NCBI GenBank assembly: GCA_963971225.1
Contig: OZ020267.1
Location: forward strand, 96,461,648-96,525,647
DNA from: Melieria omissa
Lineage: Eukaryota > Arthropoda > Insecta > Diptera > Ulidiidae
DNA length: 64,000 bases
Direction of reading: 5' to 3'
The first letter of the stretch is position 1; every line of letters begins with the position of its first letter. The notes beneath the pieces were generated by a model. The model was not told the origin of the DNA, made no database searches, and saw nothing but the letters and a program-made list of their open reading frames with translations. The position numbers and the translations under genes were made by a program. Shown one piece after another: positions 22,859 through 33,679 of this stretch.

Positions 22859-25800
22859 AGACTTGTTCGTCCCGAACAAGTGCCGAGGCTCCGCTGTGAT
22901 GAGGCGCCAGGCGCTCCAAATGGACTACCTTCAGCTTAGCGCCTCTATTGTTGCAACGTTGAATCCGGTATACCACGTCGTTAATCCTAGTCACGACTTC
23001 GTAAGGTCCTTCCCATGACGCTTGAAGTTTTGGAGACAAACCTTTCCTCCGCTGCGGGTTGTAGAGCATTACCAAATCGCCTTCTTGGAACCCTGCTGAG
23101 TTGGCCCGTAGATCGTATCTGGCTTTCGCCTTATCGCTGACCAGTTTGGTGCGGCCCCTTATAAATTGGTGAATTTCCTCCAGTTCCGCCCGCTTATTGG
23201 CCACGTATTCCGTCTTAGCGCCTCCCGTCGTGCTGACTACCCCGAACTTCAAGTCAGCGGGTAACCGCAACTCTGTGCCGAACACTGCTCGGGCTGGAGT
23301 GAGTGATGTCGTGTCGTGCGGGGCTGACCTATACGCCATCAGGAACAGGGGGATATGCGTGTCCCAATCCTTTTGATTCCTGCCTACCACTTTCCGCAGG
23401 TATTCCTCCAGCGTCCGGTTAAAGCGTTCCACCATGCCGTCGGACTGTGGGTGCAAAGGAGTGGTACGCGTTTTCTTTATCCCCAGCAGCCCACACACTT
23501 CCTTGAATACCGCAGACTCGAAATTCCGGCCTTGATCTGAGTGCAACTCCAACGGAACTCCGAACCGGGCTACCCAGTTGTTTACCACCTTTTCCGAGAT
23601 CGTGGTGGCCTCCTGGTTAGGAATAGGGTACACTTCGGGCCATTTGCTGAAGTAATCCATTACAACCAGCACATATTTGTTGCCTTGAGTGCTAGTTGGG
23701 AATGGGCCGGCGACGTCCATAGCAATCCGCTCGAAGGGCGCTCCCACGTTGTACTGCTGCATGCGGCCTCGAGATTTTCTTGTCGGCCCTTTCGCGGCTG
23801 AACATCGGTCGCAGCTCTTAATCCACTCGGCTACAGACTCCTGACATCCTACCCAGTAGAATCGTCTTTTTATTTTGGCGACGGTTTTGGTGATGCCTAG
23901 GTGCCCTCCACTGGAGTCGTTATGGTATGCCTCGATGACCTCGTTGATTCTGCTTTTCGGCACTACCATTAGGGGGTTGCTGGTACGACCATCCGCGCTC
24001 TCCCATTCGCGGTACAGGCAGCCTTCCTTCAGCCGCAGACTTTTCCACTGTGCCCAGTAAGCCTTAGCGATCGGGCTTTCACCAGCCATCTCCTGCCAGT
24101 CTGGACGTGCGCCTTGCTCCTTGCCTTCGACGATTTTTGCAAGATCCGCATCCTCATGCTGGTCTTTTTGTAGCCTCTCCGCAGACCACTCTTCCTCTGG
24201 CATGACGCTGACCAACCGGACGTCCACTATCTGTTCTTTGCTTTCGGCTCGCGAGCATTGCCTGCATTCGACTTTGCACGGACGGCGGGACAAGGCATCG
24301 GCATTTCCATGGCTACTGCCCTTGCGATGCTCTATCGTGTAGTCGTAGCTCTGCAGTCGCTCGATCCACCGCGCCAATTGCCCTTCAGGATCTTTAAAGT
24401 TCAGGAGCCATCTCAATGCCGCATGATCTGTGCGCAGGCGAAACTTTTGTCCATACAGATATTTGTGGAAGTGTTTCACGCAGTCCAATACCGCCAGCAG
24501 TTCTCTCCGGGTCACACAGTAATTGCGTTCCGGTTTCGATAAAACCCTACTGTAATACGCTATCACTTGTTCCTGGCCGTCTATTATCTGTGATAGCACA
24601 CCGCCAATACTACTCCCGCTTGCATCTGTATCCAGCACAAACATCTCCCCAGGCACGGGGAAGGCCAGAATTGGGGCACTGCACAGTTTTTCCTTCAGAC
24701 GTGCAAAAGCCTGTTCCTGCTCCTCGTTCCACTCGAAAGCTTGGCCCTTTTTCGTCAGTTTGTGCAGGCTGCTGGCTATGTTCGCGAATCCCGGAACAAA
24801 TCGGCGGTAGTATGTGCACAGGCCCAGGAAACTGCGGAGTTCGTGTAGATTGCGTGGCCGGGGCCACTCCTTCACCGACGTGATTTTGCCTTCATCCGTA
24901 TGTACTCCGCGGGCGGAAACCGTATGACCCAGATACTTGACCTCCTTTTGGAACAGCGAGCACTTCTTTGGGTTGAGTTTAAGCCCGGCTTTTTGTATCC
25001 GCTCAAATACCTCCTTCAGCTTTCCCAGGTGGTCGTCGAAGCTTTTACCCATTACGATTATGTCGTCGAGGTACACCAGACATGTCCGCCAATGCAGCCC
25101 TTTTAGCACGCGTTCCATTAGCCGCTCGAATGTTGCTGGTGCGTTGCATAGTCCAAACGGCATGACGGTGAACTGCCACAAACCATCGCCAACACTGAAA
25201 GCCGTTTTCTCCTTGTCCTTGTCTGCAAGCTCTACCTGCCAATAGCCGCTGCGTAAGTCGAGCGTGGAGAACCACTGCGTGCCTGACAGTGCCTGACAGT
25301 GTCCAGGGTGTCATCGATCCGAGGTAGTGGATAACTGTCCTTCTTGGTCACATCATTGAGCTTCCGATAGTCCACACAAAACCGGGTACTGCCATCTTTT
25401 TTCTTGACTAGCACAACCGGCGAGCACCAGGGGCCCGAAGAAGGCTCTATGACCTTGTCTTTCCGCATGTTCTCGATCAAATTGGTGACCTCCTCCCTCT
25501 TGGCCAGAGGAACTCGTCTTGGCGGTTGGCGAATCGGTTTTGCACTTCCGGTGTCGATGTTGTGCTTCACTATGGCTGTTCTTCCGCCTGCTTCTGCCGC
25601 AAAAATTGACCCATAGTGCTGCAGGAGTGACCTCGCCTTCTGTTTCTGCTTGGCCGTCAACTCGCTGCTCCACTGGTTCTCCTGCGGTATGGCGTCCATG
25701 ATAAAACCGCTCTTCTTATTACCTCTAGGTGGGCTACTCTCGCAATTGACCACTGCTACAGCTTCCTTACACTCGCCGATTACCTCATCTTTCCTGACAT

Positions 25801-26462
25801 ATCTGGGTGCATTCAGGGGGTTCAGTATTCTGACTGGTATTCTGCCATTTTTAGGTTCCACTAATGTACGTCCGATGATGATGTTGTCGTGTCCTTGTTT
25901 CGGTGCTTCTACTACCCACAGCCGACTCGTCCCATCGTCCCCGTCCACCTTTGCCCACACAATCGCCTCAGAATTCGCTGGTATCCTCCCGTGTTGACAC
26001 GATACAACCTTCCGTACCGCCACGCTTCGCTCATAGCCGGTGCGCAGCGGGAATTCAACGTTGGCATATCTCAGCACATTTTCCTTCAGGTCCAGCGTAA
26101 AACCGTGCCTAATCATGAAATCCACGCCGATAATCACGTCGTCCATTATATCCGCGACGATGAACTCATGTTCCAGGCTGCTGGTGCCGATAGCAATCGT
26201 TTTTGTAACTTTCCCTCTCACCGGCGCGCGCTCGCCAGTCGCAGTCCGCAGCTGTATGCCATGCAGCGGTTCCCAGTTCTTCAGCAGCTTCCTTTTTATG
26301 ATCGAATTTGACGCTCCAGTATCCAGTGTCAACACGAACAACTTTCCATCTATCCTTCCTTCAATTGTCAAGCTGCTGGGCTGTCGTTTCAGCTGTGAGA
26401 CAAGGATGGTGGGGCGGCAGATTGTGGGGATCAGCTCACGCCCCTTTGGGCTGACCCGTTTT
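22857..26462 (-). pseudogene. Gypsy pol (protease, RT, RNase H, integrase) broken by one frameshift
   Basis: The first frame (from the -1 junction near 26462 down to about 25300) has protease LDTGAS near 26320, then the RT entry region with [20 protein letters not shown]. The second frame (about 25280 to 22857) has the RT core MPFGLCNAP and YLDDI near 25060. It continues with RNase H (LDTDASGSSIGGVLSQ), the integrase HHCC zinc region, a D, D, E triad (AMDVAGP, HSDQGRN, MVERFNR) and a C-terminal GPYEVV (GPY/F) motif. The break lies at 25279-25300, where the ten bases GCCTGACAGT occur twice in tandem. All other catalytic motifs look intact. The first codons given to both open frames are TTG, so neither is a separate protein. 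Confidence 0.92.
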
Positions 26463-26470
26463 AGTTTAAC
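26427..26470 (-). promoter_or_regulatory. -1 ribosomal frameshift signal between gag and pol
   Basis: On the minus strand GTTAAAC (26470-26464) is in frame as G TTA AAC and is followed at once by the gag stop TAA. After a 6-base spacer a hairpin can form: GGG-U-CAGC (26457-26450) pairs with GCUG-AU-CCC (26435-26427) around a 14-base loop. The pol frame is open through this point and is exactly the -1 frame. GUUAAAC is a known slippery heptamer of the X XXY YYZ class. This would set a low Pol:Gag ratio. Confidence 0.75.
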
Positions 26471-28008
26471 AGCTCCTCGTCCTCAACCCTGCGCTTGTTG
26501 GCTGAGCCTCGATTGTCAGTATTCCTCGCTTCAGGCGATTGCGATCGAGAACGGGAACGCCTCTTTCGTTGGCGGCAGTCTCGTGATATGTGGCCCTGCT
26601 TACCACATATCCAGCAAACAACTTTAGAGGAGACCACCCGTGGCCTGTCCGGTATCTCCGAGCTTATGGCCTGGATCGGAATGTCGTTGTCCGCCTGAAT
26701 CTGGCGTATCCTTGCAGGTGCATACCGAGTGCTCCCAATCCATGCCGCTTCATATGTCATCGCGCTGGTCACCGTTTCCTTAAATGTTGGCTTGCCCATC
26801 ATCAACGCACTGCGACGTGTTTCCGGATCATGAAGACCTTCAACAAACGACTCAATCTTCATCCTCTCGAGATCATCAGCACCAAATTTTGGGTAGCACA
26901 ACTGTACGAGCCGCTCAATGTCTGCTGCATATGTCTGCAGCGCCTCGTTGGCTCTCTGCTTGCGGTTCTTCAGCTCACAGTAGTATAGCGCATGGTTGTG
27001 CTCGTTGCTATACTTCGCTGCTAATGCCCTCATGATGGCACCGTAATCACTTCTTAAACATTCTGGAACTGATTTGATTACCTCAGCCGCAGGACCTTTC
27101 AGCGCCAGTGCCAACCTCCGACCTTTCCTGATATCTGTCCACTGATTTTCCAAAGCAGCCAAGTCGAATTGCAATTTAAATGTGTCGAACGGCGCAGCAC
27201 CATCATAAGTAGGCACTTCTGTTCTGGCAGCAAAACCGTCCTGAACCGCTGGCAAACATTCTCGTGGCTGTACCTCTCGAAACCGTTCGTCTATCTTTCT
27301 GTGCATCGAATCTTCCAGACTGTCAACTCGTTTGTTCAAGGACTCATCCAGGTTGTCAACTCGTCTATTCAGGGATTCACCCATTTCGTCAACTCGTTTG
27401 TCCCAATCGTCTATTCGCGTCTCGAGATGCTCAACTTTAACATTCAGGCTATTGGAAATTTCCTCCACCTTCTGCTCTATGCGCGCAGAATTTTCCGCCA
27501 TTTCTCGATTTGCAGTCTCGACTTTTGCCGAAATTTCGAGATTCGTAGTTTCCAGCTTCGCTGACATTTCTCGATTTGCTGTCTCGACTTTTGCCGAAAT
27601 TTCGAGATTCGTAGTTTCCAGCTTCGCTGCCATTTCTCGATTTGCTGTCTCGACTTTTGCCGAAATTTCGAGATTCGTAGTTTCCAGCTTCGCTGCCATT
27701 TCTCGATTTGCTGTCTCGAACATGCCTTTAAGTGCAACCATTAGCTGGCTCATGTCCATTGCTTGTGGCGGCGCAGCCGCTGCAGTCGTACTTTGCATCG
27801 ACGCCGCACCTGCAGGCGATTCCTCCATTTTGGCCGACGCCTCTTGTTCTTGCGCTCCGAACTCGTGCACAGTCCAATCGACGCCCCGTTCCTCACATGC
27901 TTCTCGCAAGCGCAACTGCAACTCCACCTTTCCGCCAGCAGTCGGCAAATTCCAGGCAGCCAGCTCCTTCTTCAGCTGGTCTACCTTCAGCAGCTCGAAT
28001 TTCACCAT
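26461..28008 (-). CDS. Gag of the gypsy element, with SAP-like N-terminus
   Basis: The 515-residue frame starts at ATG 28008, about 80 bases after the LTR. Residues 1-50 ([25 protein letters not shown]) fit a SAP-type helix-loop-helix, usually DNA-binding. Residues about 95-180 form a Glu/Lys/Ala-rich coiled coil built from 22-residue units with ETANREM and ETTNLEI words. Residues about 255-430 fit the retrotransposon gag (capsid-like) domain. Near residue 470 is a CCHC knuckle [14 protein letters not shown], then an Arg/Ser-rich tail. Gag should assemble particles and package element RNA. It ends at TAA directly on a slippery heptamer. Confidence 0.9.
   Translation of the reverse strand: MVKFELLKVDQLKKELAAWNLPTAGGKVELQLRLREACEERGVDWTVHEFGAQEQEASAKMEESPAGAASMQSTTAAAAPPQAMDMSQLMVALKGMFETANREMAAKLETTNLEISAKVETANREMAAKLETTNLEISAKVETANREMSAKLETTNLEISAKVETANREMAENSARIEQKVEEISNSLNVKVEHLETRIDDWDKRVDEMGESLNRRVDNLDESLNKRVDSLEDSMHRKIDERFREVQPRECLPAVQDGFAARTEVPTYDGAAPFDTFKLQFDLAALENQWTDIRKGRRLALALKGPAAEVIKSVPECLRSDYGAIMRALAAKYSNEHNHALYYCELKNRKQRANEALQTYAADIERLVQLCYPKFGADDLERMKIESFVEGLHDPETRRSALMMGKPTFKETVTSAMTYEAAWIGSTRYAPARIRQIQADNDIPIQAISSEIPDRPRVVSSKVVCWICGKQGHISRDCRQRKRRSRSRSQSPEARNTDNRGSANKRRVEDEELLN
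27499..27719 (-). repeat. 66-bp tandem repeat inside gag
   Basis: Units start at 27499, 27565, 27631 and 27697, a period of exactly 66 bases or 22 codons; the last copy is partial. The copies differ at only a few bases, so they arose recently. Each encodes one 22-residue coiled-coil unit, close to three heptads plus one. Confidence 0.9.
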
Positions 28009-28067
28009 GTCCGTGCTTTTATAATTTTATTTCTTTAGTTTTTTTTTCTTATCTTCAATTTTCCACA

Positions 28068-28085
28068 ATCCCACTTCTGACACCA
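28068..28085 (-). promoter_or_regulatory. Primer-binding site (tRNA-Leu type) of the gypsy element
   Basis: Two bases inside the 5' LTR, the minus strand reads TGGTGTCAGAAGTGGGAT. Its complement, ATCCCACTTCTGACACCA, looks like the 3' end of a tRNA-Leu including CCA. This tRNA would prime minus-strand DNA synthesis. Confidence 0.75.
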
Positions 28086-28087
28086 AA

Positions 28088-28513
28088 TGTTACGAATACT
28101 TTGTCTAGTGGGCTGTTACGTATCACTGGATTGTGCAATTTGAAAATGAAACAACTTTAATTATTCCAACGCAGCCAATTCAAAACCAACAGTCACTTTA
28201 TTATTCACAGTTTTACACTTTACTGTTCGTACACTTAAGTATTTGCTTAATTACTCCGTGTGGCAACTTCACTTGTCAAAACCAGACTGACTCGCTGCAC
28301 CGCATCTGGCCACCTTTTATACTCTGTCCGGCCGTCGCGCAGATCGTTCTCGCACGTTGCCAGATTGGACTAGAAGTTTCCCTGATGACCGCGACCATCG
28401 TTGCCAGGTTGGACTAAAAGTTACTATCGCGGCCGTCGTTGCCAGATTGGGTTATGGCACGGCACGTAGCGGCAGGGTTGCTTTGCACCGCGACAGACTG
28501 GCTCATCGTTACA
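28088..28513 (-). repeat. 5' LTR of the gypsy element
   Basis: This is the promoter LTR in element orientation. On the minus strand a TATA box GTATAAAAGG lies at 28322-28313. An AATAAA poly(A) signal follows at 28202-28197, about 115 bases downstream. The element's RNA would start between these two. Confidence 0.93.
28313..28322 (-). promoter_or_regulatory. TATA box of the gypsy 5' LTR
   Basis: GTATAAAAGG on the minus strand is a close match to the TATA consensus and lies inside the LTR upstream of the poly(A) signal. The 3' LTR has the same sequence. Confidence 0.65.
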
Positions 28514-28517
28514 ATAC

Positions 28518-29185
28518 TTTCGCCCACTTTTTATCTTCTTCATCTTCTACTATGTACGTAACTGTTTGTACATATAGTATTTGTACAAAATTCTCGCCAC
28601 TCTCGCGTTTTCATACTTCAATTCTATCAATGATTATATTGAATCGTCCAACTAACCACTTGTTGCCGCTTCAATTTTTGCTATTTTTATGCTTTGCGGT
28701 TTCCAGCTGTGGCTGCAAAAACGTTCACCAAAACAAATGCCTATAAAAAGTTTTAAATATTTTAAGCTTTTCATTTAAACGAAATTTAAAATTCAGTTTC
28801 CTATTAGTTTTTGTGTGCAATTTTAATTCGGAGTAAAGAAGAATTTGTAATATAAACACAAATCGCAATTGAACATTTAAGAAAAAATGTTTACAAAAAT
28901 TAAAGCCATTTAAACAGAAATTGTGAATGCAATAAAAAAGCCATAGAAAACAATTAAAAAAAATATAATCTAAAAAAGGAAAATAAAAAACATTACTCCT
29001 TAGATTTGCATGTTTATACATTTTGATGGTTAACGACTAATATATTTTTTTTCAATTTTTTTTTATATTTTTGTTTTTGTTTTTATTTGTTTTAAATAGT
29101 CTATGTTTGGAGTTAAAAAAGTGTTTTGTAACATGCTGCAGCTGATCAATATGAATAAACAAGAACTAAGTGAAGGTTTACAAAG
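28518..29185. other. Intergenic, AT-rich
   Basis: No gene or repeat structure is seen between the gypsy element and the next MITE. Confidence 0.4.
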
Positions 29186-29189
29186 TTAA

Positions 29190-29698
29190 CCCTTTCCTTC
29201 CCGAATTATGAAATAGCCATAGAAACAAATTGAAAGTTGGTTATTTGAAACGAGAGAACTATTTAAAAGTATTTTGCATCATATTTAAAATGGTTTTGAC
29301 TTTCCAGTGGGAGGTGCGAGGAAGAGGTAGCCATACTACACAAGACTACACTGGGCTTTTATGAAGCTAAATTAAAACATATTTTATATGAACACAAGTT
29401 TACAAGTTTTTAGAGTTATTTGTTATAATTTAAGAGTTATTTGGTGTCCTTTGTTAAACATAGAGTAATATTACATTTTTGCCATTTAATTCTGCTGCCC
29501 TGTCGAGCGGGAACCATTGCACAAATATTAACAATTTTCAATGTTCCCATAAAAACAAACTACATATTTTGCTGAAAAAGCTCAGAACAATGTTTCTTTT
29601 AAGCGATACAATTCATAGAATGGGGAAAATCGAAAATTATACATCGAAATTCCAAATTTGAATTTGGTAGCCATATGGCTACCATGGGAAGGAAAGGG
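29190..29698. mobile_element. piggyBac-type MITE, 509 bp
   Basis: The termini CCCTTTCCTTCCC (29190-29202) and GGGAAGGAAAGGG (29686-29698) are perfect 13-base inverted repeats. TTAA flanks both sides (29186-29189 and 29699-29702). The CCC border next to TTAA is typical of piggyBac elements. The interior is AT-rich and has no transposase. Confidence 0.85.
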
Positions 29699-29702
29699 TT
29701 AA

Positions 29703-32700
29703 GTTTGTAAATTAGACAACTTTATGAAAATAAAAAATGGATTGTAAATAAATAGAGAAAAAAACAAGAATACAACAATAAATAAGACCTTAAAATTCCC
29801 ACAGTTTATGAATTCAGTAATAAAGCAAACCAGGTAAAACGAACAGAAAACGAGGAGAAGCGGCCGCACCTAAAGAATCCGTTCTCGATGTAAATTCAGC
29901 ACAGGTGAAGGTGTCAAATCCTTAATGCTTCACTGGTAATAATTCAATTAACGAAATCAACAACAAAGCTCCAGAAAAGCAAAGAGCCAGAGATTGTTTT
30001 TGAATTCACAACATGTAAAAATTATATAAAGAAACAATTTCAATACAAACCATACAAAGTCTAATCAAATAAAATCGAAAACATAGAACTTCAGAAAAGC
30101 CAAGGAATGATGAAAAATTATGCTGACGATAACAATAAAGTTTATACAAATATTTCTTATGGTTAAAGTCAGCATCAGCCGCATTATTATCGTTGAATTA
30201 AGCAGAAGTTGTTAAAAAAGAAAGTTCTTAGTCGCTGACGTGTTTTTGGTCCAGAATGAAATGCTCGCTAATTGGCTGAGACAACAACAGCACCAAAATC
30301 GGGAGCAGCAAGGAAAGTGAAGCAGTGTGGGGTGAAATGTGTGCTCTTGCTAGAAATTAACATATGAGGTCAGTTTGTATGCTCAACCGGCAGACAGACA
30401 CAAAGACAGATAAACAGTCGGCTCGAGCCAAACTAAGACTGAGAAAACTGCCCAATTCAGCGGCGTCGCTGCGCGTTCCTGTGTATTGGTGGTGTTTATC
30501 TCGTGGGGTAATGGGACTGGCATGAAATGGCCTACATTTTGGGCCAAGTGTGCTTGAAAATTCACAAAATTGCGTCAACTAAGCGAACACGTACGACTGA
30601 GTGATGGAAAGGCTGCCACAAAGGCAAAGAGAAGCGCAATAACTGCGTTTAGGTGTTTCACAAGTTGACCGTCGAGTTGAGATCTTCCAGACTAACCATT
30701 GCAATTTCCATGGACGATGTGCAGCGCACGAGGCGCTTGCCACTTTCTGCTAGTTGCCTGCAATGCGTCGCTGGTGCCGGTTAATTTTGTGCTGGTGGCG
30801 GTGTTAATTAAAAGCGACATACCAGCACCAGCCACCAGCGGCCAGCAGGTGAAGCATGTTGCACAAAATGCCTCCGTAATGTGTCATGAATAATTAGCAG
30901 GTCGCAGCCGACGAGCCATGTCAGTAAAATTGAAATTTTAATTTTTCAAACGCACCAATCAACTTGCCAACTCGCTGCTATACGATGCGTCTTTAAGACG
31001 TAGACGCCCCACTCGATGTGGGTGCTTAAAGCGTGGCCGCGTGAAACTCACGCAAAGCGTGCCGCCCGGCAAGTAAGTATAGTAATTAGGAAAAGTTTGA
31101 AGCCGCTCGAGCGCCACTTGGCATTTTGTTTATGTGCCATTGAAGTGGCCGGGCTAACGATGAGTGGTGCTGCAGCGCCCAAGTGCCCAAGTGGCTTACG
31201 GCCAGGCCAAGCCAGTCAATCGGTAGAAGCGAGAAGCGGCCACCCTTGAAGTTGTGTAATATTTCATCTTCATAGTTTCAGTTGTGTTGTGCTGCGTGGA
31301 ATTGAGAGTTGGGCCGAGCTAGAGCCGCATCTTACTTGTGATGAAAAGCCTCTGAAGTGGTGATGGCCTTAGAAATAATACGTCTGTGCGGGCTCTGGTG
31401 GCGAATAATGGCAAAGGTATGCGCCTTGGATTCAAAGAACCGCTGTGGAGCAGGTGTTGGCAGCTGGCTGCAGTTGAGTGGGAAATACACAACAATAAAA
31501 CAATGAATGTTGGCATTGTTGGGAAAAGTTTGGCGAACAGAAAGTTGGCTGTGAGTGAGCTAGAAGCGATAAGCGAAAAGTTTAGGACGTGAAAGATGTA
31601 GGCACCATTTGAGGTCAAAATGAAGTATGCGAAGTAAGTTTGCAGCAGGTTTAAGTTGTGCTCCAAATCACTTGAATTGAAAAAAGAGACACTTTGATCC
31701 AGGTGAGACCGATAAACATTCGCATTGATAACAGATTTATGCACTTGAAAACATTTTGACCTTACTAAATGACGCCCAGTTTGCGCTTCAAATCGATAAT
31801 TCACATAAATTTCGAAAATAAAAATTTCGTTTTCATTGATGTTTCTGCTGCTCAATCAATGTGTGTAAAATTACCTCATGACGTTTTACGCTCCATTAAA
31901 TCGAACCATAAACATGGCCAAGTCAAACGTCGCGCAAACACAGACAGTCACAGAGTCGAAGAAATACAGCGACCGCCAAGCAAACACAGACAGAGTCAAG
32001 CAATGCTGGCAGCAATTGGCCACAAGAAGCGGCAGCGCTCAACGAGCTACACGGGTGAAGAGGAAAAGGAAGCGGCTAAAAGAAGTCAAGACAAACTGTA
32101 ACAGTTTCTAGAACGAAAGTAACACTGCAGAGGTGATAAGTGGAAGCTGCACCCAAAGCGGAAGATCCAATAACTAAGACGACGCTGTCCATGGCCATTA
32201 GAGCTGCATGTAATTTTGATAAAATGTGTCATTTTCATGGACCTGACTTTCAGTACGTCAACGGACTGCAATCAAACGTAAACGGGCGCGCTACCAGCTC
32301 GGACACGGCGAACGAAGCGAGAGAACATTAAGCGAAATTGTGGCATAGAAATACGAAAATTTCAAACACATACACATTTTTGAAAAGTTTATACAAAACG
32401 AAGAAAGCATAGAAAGAAATAAATAGCTAAAATCAACTGAAATAAATTATAAGTGAATATGAAAATAAATTAAATTCATTAAAGGATTCAATGAAAGTTC
32501 AATGTTTTTAAAACTAAAAAATTTAAAATTAAAAACCAATATATAAAAACAGCTCAAAATTATCATGGATGCACAGCAATTGTAACAAACAAACTTTTTT
32601 ATAATAGAAACATATAAAAAAAATATATAGAAAAATATAAAATTGGAAATTATATAGGAAAATATAAACTTGAACTATATATTGTTTAGATAAATACACA

Positions 32701-33679
32701 TAAAACATACTTAAAATTTGTTACTAAACACAAATAACTAGAAAATATTAAATTAAATTAAAATATTAATAAATCATAAACAAATTAAATAAAAAAATAA
32801 AGGAAAAGAAAAAAAGTAATAAATATAAATAAAATAAAAAATAAAATTTTGATTCAATAGAAACAAAATTCACAAGCAAACATTACAAAAAATAAATAAT
32901 ACAAAAATTAATATCTTTCAACATTATCAAATGAAAAATCGTTGTTAATACAAAATTTGGATTCAATGCACATTTGTATGTAAACTGCATAAACAAAAAA
33001 TACAAGAAATAATCCTTTTTTAATTTTGATTTAAAACAAATTTTGTTTGTTGTTTTACATAAACAACTAATACAAGAAATAAACTTCTTCAAATAAACAA
33101 ATGGCAAATTAAAAATGCTGATTTAATGCAAAATTGTCAAGTCAAATACCCAAATTAATAAATTTACGCCAAAACATTTGTAACTTACAAAAACTACACA
33201 ATTTATTACAATTGGATTCATTAATTAATGAATAAATATAATACAAATTAAACAAATTACTTAAAAAGTATAAAAAAAATAATATATAATAAAAATAATA
33301 ATAAAAATATAATAAAAATAAATAAAAATCTAATTTACTTTTAAATTTTAAAAATTTTAAAATTTACAAAAATTTAATAAAAACATATTTACATATATAT
33401 AAAAAATTTTAAAATATGAAAAATAACTTAACATTACTGTAATTTTCAACAAACTAAAAGGAATTTAATAGAATTTAATGGAAACAAACTAATTTAACGC
33501 AATAAAATACAGTAATTTAACCGAAATAACCAAATTTATAAATCTACACATAAAACTTTTAAGAGAAATTCTGCAAAAACTTTTTTAAGCATGCCGTGCC
33601 TTGTTTGAAAAATAGTGTTTTATGAAAAGTAAAAAAATATTGTTAAATACTATTTATTAATAAATTAATATTAAAAATA
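29703..33679. other. Intergenic or 5' region upstream of the membrane-protein gene
   Basis: No coding gene is supported. The part 30200-32330 is GC-richer and could hold noncoding exons or regulatory DNA; a strong GTAAGT donor-like word occurs at about 31070. From 32340 to 33660 the DNA is almost purely A/T, directly upstream of the start codon at 33680. Confidence 0.4.

Larger units (their letters stand above)
22420..28513 (-). mobile_element. Gypsy-type LTR retrotransposon, nearly complete
   Basis: This 6.1-kb element lies on the minus strand between two 426-base LTRs and is flanked by the 4-base duplication ATAC (22416-22419 and 28514-28517). In element order it has a 5' LTR, primer site, gag, a -1 frameshift signal, pol with protease, RT, RNase H and integrase, a purine-rich tract and a 3' LTR. 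The LTRs differ at only one visible base (T at 22428, A at 28096), so insertion was recent. Pol order PR-RT-RH-IN defines Ty3/gypsy; no env-like frame follows pol. One frameshift within RT makes this copy unlikely to act alone. Confidence 0.95.

Noticed and set aside
27332..28024. 230-codon open frame on + with a Phe/Ser repeat
   Set aside because: It is the antisense shadow of the gag coiled-coil repeat.
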